From contig JAGCPM010000244.1 in assembly GCA_017965685.1 (NCBI GenBank), forward strand, positions 1 through 6,020: a stretch of DNA of 6,020 nt, given 5' to 3'. The notes below the pieces were generated by a model, which made no database searches, had not been told where the DNA came from, and saw only the letters and a list, made by a program, of their open reading frames with translations. Positions within the stretch are counted from its first letter, which is position 1. Each line of letters opens with the position of its first letter. This stretch comes from Kiritimatiellia bacterium (lineage in GTDB: Bacteria; Verrucomicrobiota; Kiritimatiellia; RFP12; UBA1067). Made by a program: the position numbers and the translations under genes. Positions 4,195 through 6,020 of the stretch are shown piece after piece.

Positions 4195-6020
4195 AAACGT
4201 ACGGCGAGGACGTATTCTCGCCAACGGCAATGGGGAAATATCTCTCCAAGGAAGTCGCCGCGAAACTTATCGCGACGATGAACGACTCCAAGCCGCTCGA
4301 TCCTTCGATCGCGGCCGACGTCGCCGAGGGCATGAAGAAATGGGCACTCGACAGTGGCGCGCGGCATTTCACGCACTGGTTCCAGCCGATGACCGGCGGA
4401 ACGGCCGAGAAGCATGACGCATTCGTCGAGCCTGCTGGTGTCGCCTCCGCGACGATGAAGTTCAGCGCAAGGAATCTCATCGGCGGCGAGACCGACGCAT
4501 CGAGTTTCCCTTCCGGCGGACTCAGGTCAACCTTCGAGGCGCGCGGCTACACCGCATGGGATCCTACTTCCCCGGCGTTCATAAAGCGCAACGGCGCCGA
4601 CGCCACGCTCTGCATTCCTACAGCCTTCTGCTCCTATACCGGCGATGCGCTTGACATGAAGACCCCTCTCTTGAGGAGTGTGCAGGCGCTCACCAAGGCC
4701 ACGGTCCGGCTTATGAAGCGCTTCGGCAAGCCCGAATCGCACGTCTCCATAACGCTCGGCGCGGAGCAGGAATATTTTCTTATAGACAAGTCGTTCTACC
4801 TGAAGCGTCCCGACCTGCTGCAGACGGGCCGTACCGTATTCGGCGCCTCTCCGGCGAAGCACCAGCAGCTCGATGACCACTACTACGGCTCGATCAAGCC
4901 AAGGATACTGAAATTCATGTCCGAGGTCGAGGACCGTCTGTGGAAGCTCGGCATCCCCGCAAAGACCCGCCACAACGAGGTCGCGCCCGCGCAGTTCGAG
5001 CTTGCGCCGATGTTCGAGGATCTCAATCTCGCCGTCGACCACAACATGCTCATAATGGAGGTCCTCCGCGAGACTGCCGAGGAAAACGGCCTTGTCTGCC
5101 TTCTCCACGAAAAGCCGTTCGAGGGCGTGAACGGCTCCGGCAAGCATTGCAACTGGTCGATAGCATACGGCGGCAAGAACCTTCTTTCCCCAGGCGACAA
5201 TCCGCGAGACAATGCGATATTCCTCACGTTCCTCTCGGCGGTCATCCGCGCGATAGACCTTCACGCGGACATGCTCAGGTTCTCCACCGCCGGCGCCGGC
5301 AACGACCATCGTCTCGGCGCCAACGAGGCTCCGCCCGCGATAATCTCCATCTTCCTCGGCGACGAGCTCACCGCCGTCATGCGCGAGATAGAGACCGGCA
5401 AGGCTGAAAAGAAGGCTGGGCGCACCGCGATGAAAATCGGCGTCGACACGATGCCCCCCATTCCGCGCGACAATACGGACCGGAACCGCACCTCGCCTTT
5501 CGCGTTCACCGGCAACAAGTTCGAGTTCCGCGCTCCGGGATCCTCGCAGAACTGCGCCGCCAGCCAGACGATCCTCAATACGATAGTCGCCGAATCGCTC
5601 GATGCCGTCTGCGACAAACTCGACGCGAGAGGCGGCGACTTCAACGAGGAACTCCAGCTCCTCCTGCAGAGGTTCATCCGCAAGCACAAGAGGGTGCTCT
5701 TTTCCGGCGACGGCTATGGCGACGCGTGGCCCAAGGAGGCGAAGAAGAGGGGCCTGCCGAACCTCAAGAACACTCTCGAGGCGATAGAGCCTCTGAATGA
5801 CCCTGCGAACCGCGAACTCTTCGCGAAGTATGGAGTCTTCACCGACGAGGAAATGGCCTCCCGCCATGAAATCGCCGCTGAAGACTACAGAAGCCGCATC
5901 GTAATCGAAGGCAAGGTCGCGCTTGAAATCGCACGCTCGATGATACGGCCTGTCGTGGCTGACGAATTCTCGCACCTCGCGACTGCCATCGGCCAGGCCC
6001 GCAAAGACGGCATAAAGGTA
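4179..6020 (+). CDS. glnN: Glutamine synthetase type III (GSIII), 3'-truncated by the window edge
   Basis: The enzyme makes glutamine from glutamate, ammonia and ATP in the cytoplasm. The frame stays open for 614 codons from ATG 4179 to the last base; GSIII proteins are about 700-730 residues, so roughly the last 100 are missing. GSIII signatures seen: HFTHWFQPMTG (63-73), FPSGGLRSTFEARG (110-123) then TAWDP, GAEQEYFLID with Glu196 and Glu198 (194-203), RHNEVAPAQFELAP (264-277), NGSGKHCNWS with His323 (318-327), GNDHRLGANEAPPAI (374-388) and DRNRTSPFAFTGNKFEFR with Glu449 and Arg451 (434-451). The N-terminal GEDVF and the segment before FTHWFQ align with the family, which supports this start rather than ATG 4230. 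These blocks separate it from GSI and GSII. It overlaps manA by 16 nt and is probably co-transcribed. The His-Cys-Asn at 323-325 may differ from the usual His-Asn-Asn. Confidence 0.96.
   Translation, partial: MDSTLKTYGEDVFSPTAMGKYLSKEVAAKLIATMNDSKPLDPSIAADVAEGMKKWALDSGARHFTHWFQPMTGGTAEKHDAFVEPAGVASATMKFSARNLIGGETDASSFPSGGLRSTFEARGYTAWDPTSPAFIKRNGADATLCIPTAFCSYTGDALDMKTPLLRSVQALTKATVRLMKRFGKPESHVSITLGAEQEYFLIDKSFYLKRPDLLQTGRTVFGASPAKHQQLDDHYYGSIKPRILKFMSEVEDRLWKLGIPAKTRHNEVAPAQFELAPMFEDLNLAVDHNMLIMEVLRETAEENGLVCLLHEKPFEGVNGSGKHCNWSIAYGGKNLLSPGDNPRDNAIFLTFLSAVIRAIDLHADMLRFSTAGAGNDHRLGANEAPPAIISIFLGDELTAVMREIETGKAEKKAGRTAMKIGVDTMPPIPRDNTDRNRTSPFAFTGNKFEFRAPGSSQNCAASQTILNTIVAESLDAVCDKLDARGGDFNEELQLLLQRFIRKHKRVLFSGDGYGDAWPKEAKKRGLPNLKNTLEAIEPLNDPANRELFAKYGVFTDEEMASRHEIAAEDYRSRIVIEGKVALEIARSMIRPVVADEFSHLATAIGQARKDGIKV

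Noticed and set aside
4527..5975. Long open frame on the - strand (482 codons)
   Set aside because: It lies wholly antisense to glnN, whose product carries every GSIII signature. The antisense translation is rich in Arg, Glu, Val and Leu, as expected for the complement of GC-rich codons, and shows no recognisable domain.
1..6020. A novel defence, mobile or biosynthetic system
   Set aside because: Read on both strands, I found no transposase, integrase, toxin-antitoxin pair, repeat array or unrecognised gene cluster. Every protein gene belongs to a known housekeeping family, so no new system is claimed.

Overview
The window is a gene-dense bacterial segment, GC-rich by eye, with many ATA and AGG codons. 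All protein genes are on the + strand and one tRNA gene is on the - strand. Several traits suggest an uncultured Verrucomicrobiota/Kiritimatiellota/Lentisphaerae-type anaerobe or a relative: a type III glutamine synthetase, a compact class I mannose-6-phosphate isomerase, and Shine-Dalgarno use that varies from gene to gene. This assignment is an inference from overall character and is held with low confidence.

Left block (1-3350). The window opens inside the DEAD motif of an RhlB-like RNA helicase, whose upstream part is missing. It overlaps rarA (AAA+ replication-fork ATPase), whose stop overlaps the ATG of a D-hexose-6-phosphate mutarotase (YeaD-like) in an ATGA arrangement. The three genes look like one co-transcribed, translationally coupled unit. 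A convergent tRNA-Val(CAC) gene begins 7 nt beyond the mutarotase stop. The only clear intrinsic terminator for the + strand operon lies beyond that tRNA, so the operon's 3' tail would be antisense to the whole tRNA.

Intergenic hub (3284-3396). This short region holds the tRNA promoter (- strand), the + strand terminator and the promoter of the next operon (+ strand). The two promoters share an identical 13-nt extended -10 block in inverted orientation, and the tRNA -35 candidate falls in the loop of the terminator hairpin.

Right block (3397-6020). A compact manA and a type III glutamine synthetase (glnN) overlap by 16 nt. glnN is open to the right edge (614 codons seen, C-terminus missing). 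manA has no usable Shine-Dalgarno and sits about 8 nt after its -10 element, suggesting a leaderless or nearly leaderless mRNA. The products of the two enzymes lead to fructose-6-phosphate and glutamine, which are the two substrates of GlmS. A link to amino-sugar supply is possible but speculative.

I found no mobile element, CRISPR array, phage gene, or defence or biosynthetic system. These are mostly conserved housekeeping genes. The points of interest are the intergenic architecture, the atypical T-loop of the tRNA, and the manA-glnN pairing.
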